A stretch of DNA of 9,176 bases, from assembly GCA_031289515.1 (NCBI GenBank), contig JAITPH010000206.1, positions 1 to 9,176 on the forward strand, in the 5' to 3' direction. Shown piece by piece: positions 7,204-9,176 of the stretch. Each line of letters begins with the position of its first letter. Positions within the stretch are counted from its first letter, which is position 1. A program made the translations under genes and the position numbers. The notes under the pieces were generated by a model. It saw nothing but the letters and a program-made list of their open reading frames with translations. It did not search any database and was not told the DNA's origin. This stretch comes from Tannerella sp. Its GTDB lineage: Bacteria; Bacteroidota; Bacteroidia; Bacteroidales; Tannerellaceae.

Positions 7204-7929
7204 TTAATGTACGTTTAACTTCTCCAATTCTTTAAGTCCGATTCTGCCTTCATAAACGGCTTTTCCGAATATGACCGCGGGCACTCCGGCTTCTTCGAGC
7301 GCTTCAATATCTCCTGCCGAGCCTACGCCTCCGCTCGCTATCAGATATATTTCGGGCAACGACGCGAGAATGTTTTTATACAACTCCGTCGACGCCCCCT
7401 GCAACATTCCGTCGCGACCGATGTCCGTACAGATAACTTTGGCGATGCCTTTCCCAGTATATGCTTCGATAAAGGGAATTAACTCGTTATCCGTCGTCTC
7501 CGTCCATCCTGCTACGGCTATTTTTCCGTCCTTCGCGTCAGCTCCGAGAATAACGCGCTCGCTCCCGAAACGGCGTATCCATCCGCAAAATATCTCCGGC
7601 GACTTTACGGCGATGCTTCCGCCGGTTATCATTTGCGCTCCGCACTCGAAAGCTATCTCAAGGTCTTTGTCGCTTTTAAGCCCGCCCCCGAAATCTATTA
7701 CGAGCGAAACGCTTGCCGCTATGCGTTCCAGTGCGCGGTAATTGACGATTTTGCCTTCGCGCGCGCCGTCGAGGTCTACTACATGCAATCGCTTCATCCC
7801 GCAGCCCTCGAACATCTTTGCTACTTCGACCGGGTCTTCGTTGTAAACTTTTTTAGTGGCATAATCGCCCTGCGTCAGACGAACGCACTTGCCGTCGATT
7901 ATATCTATTGCGGGTATCAATTCTATCAT
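7204..7929 (-). CDS. hisA: ProFAR isomerase (phosphoribosylformimino-AICAR ribotide isomerase)
   Basis: HisA performs the Amadori rearrangement of ProFAR to PRFAR, step 4 of histidine synthesis, supplying the substrate of HisHF. It is a 241-residue (beta/alpha)8 barrel. The N-terminal LIPAIDIIDGKCVRLTQGDY carries catalytic Asp9, and the second catalytic aspartate is predicted at 131 (ILGADAKDG). HVVDLDGA (49-56), DFGGGLKS (79-86), TDIGRDGM (168-175) and the phosphate-binding SGGVGS (199-204) are all characteristic. The VRLTQGDY form and the TDIGRDGML segment separate it from its paralogue hisF next door. It begins 2 bp after the hisH stop and ends 5 bp before hisF, which indicates one operon. 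Confidence 0.97.
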   Translation of the reverse strand: MIELIPAIDIIDGKCVRLTQGDYATKKVYNEDPVEVAKMFEGCGMKRLHVVDLDGAREGKIVNYRALERIAASVSLVIDFGGGLKSDKDLEIAFECGAQMITGGSIAVKSPEIFCGWIRRFGSERVILGADAKDGKIAVAGWTETTDNELIPFIEAYTGKGIAKVICTDIGRDGMLQGASTELYKNILASLPEIYLIASGGVGSAGDIEALEEAGVPAVIFGKAVYEGRIGLKELEKLNVH

Positions 7930-7931
7930 CT

Positions 7932-8525
7932 TTATCGCAGGTTTATAAAGTTTCCAAGAATGATTTCGCCGATAGCGCCGCTTTTTTCGGGATGAAACTG
8001 TGTCGCATAAAAGTTGTCTTTTTGCATGGCTGCGCTGAACGGCGTTATATAGTCGTTCACGGCAGACGTTTCTGCCGTTACCGGTATATAATAGCTATGT
8101 ACGAAATAGACGTACGGATTTGCCGGAAGTCCCTCGAATAGCGCGCCGCGCATGTTCGATAAAGAGTTCCATCCTATATGAGGCACTTTGTCTTCGTGCC
8201 TTTGAGGCGCAAAACGCTTTACGCCGGCGTCGAAGATGCCCAGACAATCGACGTCGCCCTCGTCCGAATGGCGGCACATCAGTTGTATGCCTATGCAGAT
8301 GCCCAACACCGGCTGACGTAATCCGCATATTAACGCATCCAGTCCGCGTTCATGCAGGTATTTCATAGTCGTGCTTGCCTCGCCCTGACCGGGAAATATC
8401 ACCCTGTCCGCAGACCGGATTACTTGCGGGTCGTCCGTTATCACAGGCGTTATGCCTATGCGTTTCAGACCATAATCGACCGAGTATATGTTACCCGCAT
8501 TATATTTGATAATGGCTACATTCAC
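7932..8525 (-). CDS. hisH: Imidazole glycerol phosphate synthase, glutamine amidotransferase subunit
   Basis: HisH hydrolyses glutamine and channels ammonia into HisF. It is a class I glutaminase of 197 residues, the usual size. The catalytic triad is Cys77 (LGICIGIQLM), His178 and Glu180 (QFHPE). The oxyanion-strand motif, normally PGVG, reads PGQG here (45-48). The start is GTG at 8525-8523: the N-terminus (NVAIIKYNAGN) aligns with the family from this point, an in-frame TAA lies 13-15 bases upstream, and the next in-frame ATG would delete about 53 residues. It is the first gene of the nine-gene minus-strand series. A -7-like box at 8546-8553 suggests that transcription starts only some 15 bases before the GTG. 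Confidence 0.96.
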   Translation of the reverse strand: MNVAIIKYNAGNIYSVDYGLKRIGITPVITDDPQVIRSADRVIFPGQGEASTTMKYLHERGLDALICGLRQPVLGICIGIQLMCRHSDEGDVDCLGIFDAGVKRFAPQRHEDKVPHIGWNSLSNMRGALFEGLPANPYVYFVHSYYIPVTAETSAVNDYITPFSAAMQKDNFYATQFHPEKSGAIGEIILGNFINLR

Positions 8526-8545
8526 TCTGTTAAATTTTTAGCCCG

Positions 8546-8553
8546 CAAAGTTA
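8546..8553 (-). promoter_or_regulatory. Putative -7 promoter box for the his-lys operon
   Basis: Read on the minus strand this is TAACTTTG, a full match to the Bacteroides sigma-ABfr -7 consensus TAnnTTTG. A GTTTC at 8577-8581 (minus strand) is a weak candidate for the -33 TTTG, with slightly long spacing. The predicted start site is near 8540, leaving a leader of only about 15 bases before the GTG of hisH. No leader-peptide, T-box or riboswitch space remains between this box and the gene. Confidence 0.5.
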
Positions 8554-8627
8554 TGAAAAATTGGCGTTAATATGCAGAAACTGTATGAAAATTTTTATCC
8601 GGTTGTGTGTAATTCATTTATTTCTTG

Positions 8628-8635
8628 TATATTTG
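8628..8635 (+). promoter_or_regulatory. Putative -7 promoter box for the AAA-ATPase gene
   Basis: TATATTTG matches TAnnTTTG. A weak -33-like GTTG lies at 8602-8605, about 22 bp upstream. It lies 20 bp before the ATG at 8655, so the leader would be about 15 bases. The leader is A-rich with no Shine-Dalgarno sequence, as is usual in Bacteroidetes. Confidence 0.5.
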
Positions 8636-8654
8636 CACAAAAAACAGATTCATC

Positions 8655-9176
8655 ATGAAGAATTTACCAATAGGAATACAGTCATTTAAGGACTTGCGCG
8701 AGAAAGATTATCTGTATGTGGACAAGACGAAGGATATTTACAGAATAATCACTACCGGCAAGGTATATTTCCTGTCCCGCCCGCGACGTTTCGGAAAATC
8801 GTTGCTGGTAAGCACGCTTGACGCCATTTTTAAGGGACAGAAAGAGTTGTTTGACGGTCTTTATATTCAGGATAAATGGGACTGGACGCAACAGTATCCG
8901 GTCATCAGGCTTGATTTCGCCGGACGCTCTCACAGAACAGGCAACGAACTGAAGGTGTCGCTTGACCAGTTCATCGACGAAGTAGCAAGGGACAAGAACC
9001 TGTCGCTGAACATGACGGAGTTGTCCGACAAATTCGGCGAACTGATCAAAAAGTTGCATCTGTCCACCGGACAGCAGGTAGTTCTTCTGGTGGACGAATA
9101 CGACAAGCCAATCACCGACCACCTCTCGAATCCCGAAGTAAGGGAAACGAACAAAAACACTCTACATGATTTCTAT
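8655..9176 (+). CDS. AAA-ATPase-like protein (PF09820/DUF1703 type), N-terminal part, runs off window
   Basis: The frame is open from ATG 8655 to the window end, giving 174 residues of a protein that is usually 500-580 residues long. The start LPIGIQSFKDLREKDYLYVDKT is the classic N-terminus of this family (written here only to its first motif). The P-loop variant is RPRRFGKSLL (42-51), and the Walker B-like strand VVLLVDEYDKPI is at 142-153. In complete members a C-terminal PD-(D/E)XK-type nuclease domain (PF08011) follows; it would lie beyond the window and cannot be seen. Bacteroidetes and Clostridia often carry many copies per genome. The biological role is not established. It is transcribed away from the his-lys operon and appears unrelated to it. 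Confidence 0.9.
   Translation, partial: MKNLPIGIQSFKDLREKDYLYVDKTKDIYRIITTGKVYFLSRPRRFGKSLLVSTLDAIFKGQKELFDGLYIQDKWDWTQQYPVIRLDFAGRSHRTGNELKVSLDQFIDEVARDKNLSLNMTELSDKFGELIKKLHLSTGQQVVLLVDEYDKPITDHLSNPEVRETNKNTLHDFY

Noticed and set aside
8526..8654. Histidine leader peptide, T-box or riboswitch upstream of hisH
   Set aside because: There is no run of histidine codons, no T-box-like sequence and no terminator hairpin; the predicted leader is only about 15 bases.
8682..9122. 146-codon minus-strand frame inside the AAA-ATPase gene
   Set aside because: The opposite strand encodes the clear P-loop and Walker B motifs; this frame is a shadow.

Overview
The window looks like chromosomal DNA from a member of the Bacteroidales. 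The base composition is moderate, Shine-Dalgarno sequences are nearly absent, and the one clear divergent promoter region carries TAnnTTTG-type -7 boxes on both strands, as in Bacteroides. The proteins and gene order (hisH-hisA-hisF-hisIE, an FtsE-type ABC ATPase, aspartate kinase, diaminopimelate decarboxylase) also fit that group. This assignment rests on motif and synteny recall, not on a database search.

Layout. Positions 1-120 hold six tandem, near-perfect 16-bp palindromes spaced about 21 bp apart. Positions about 143-723 (+ strand) hold what appears to be a decayed or frameshifted gene of unknown function; its coding-like sequence runs through three frames, with two apparent one-base insertions at homopolymer runs. 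From 8525 down to 731, all on the minus strand, lie nine tightly packed genes: hisH, hisA, hisF, hisIE, ftsE-like, lysC, lysA, an RluA-family pseudouridine synthase and apbE. Gaps between them are 1-27 bp, and the last pair overlaps by 4 bp (ATGA), so a single long transcript is likely. Positions 8526-8654 are a divergent intergenic promoter region. From 8655 to the window edge (+ strand) is the first third of an AAA-ATPase-like protein of the PF09820/DUF1703 type.

How the genes work together. HisIE, HisA and HisHF catalyse consecutive steps of histidine synthesis, from phosphoribosyl-ATP to imidazole glycerol phosphate. HisG, HisB, HisC and HisD are not in the window. LysC and LysA are the first and last enzymes of the aspartate-to-lysine route, which also supplies diaminopimelate for peptidoglycan. 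The FtsE-like ATPase sits between the two pathways without an FtsX partner here. The RluA-type enzyme modifies RNA. ApbE is a predicted lipoprotein that attaches FMN to exported redox proteins. I see no single metabolic theme for the last three genes; they appear to be operon passengers. I did not find a convincing new defence or mobile system. The least explained parts are the palindrome array and the broken gene beside it.
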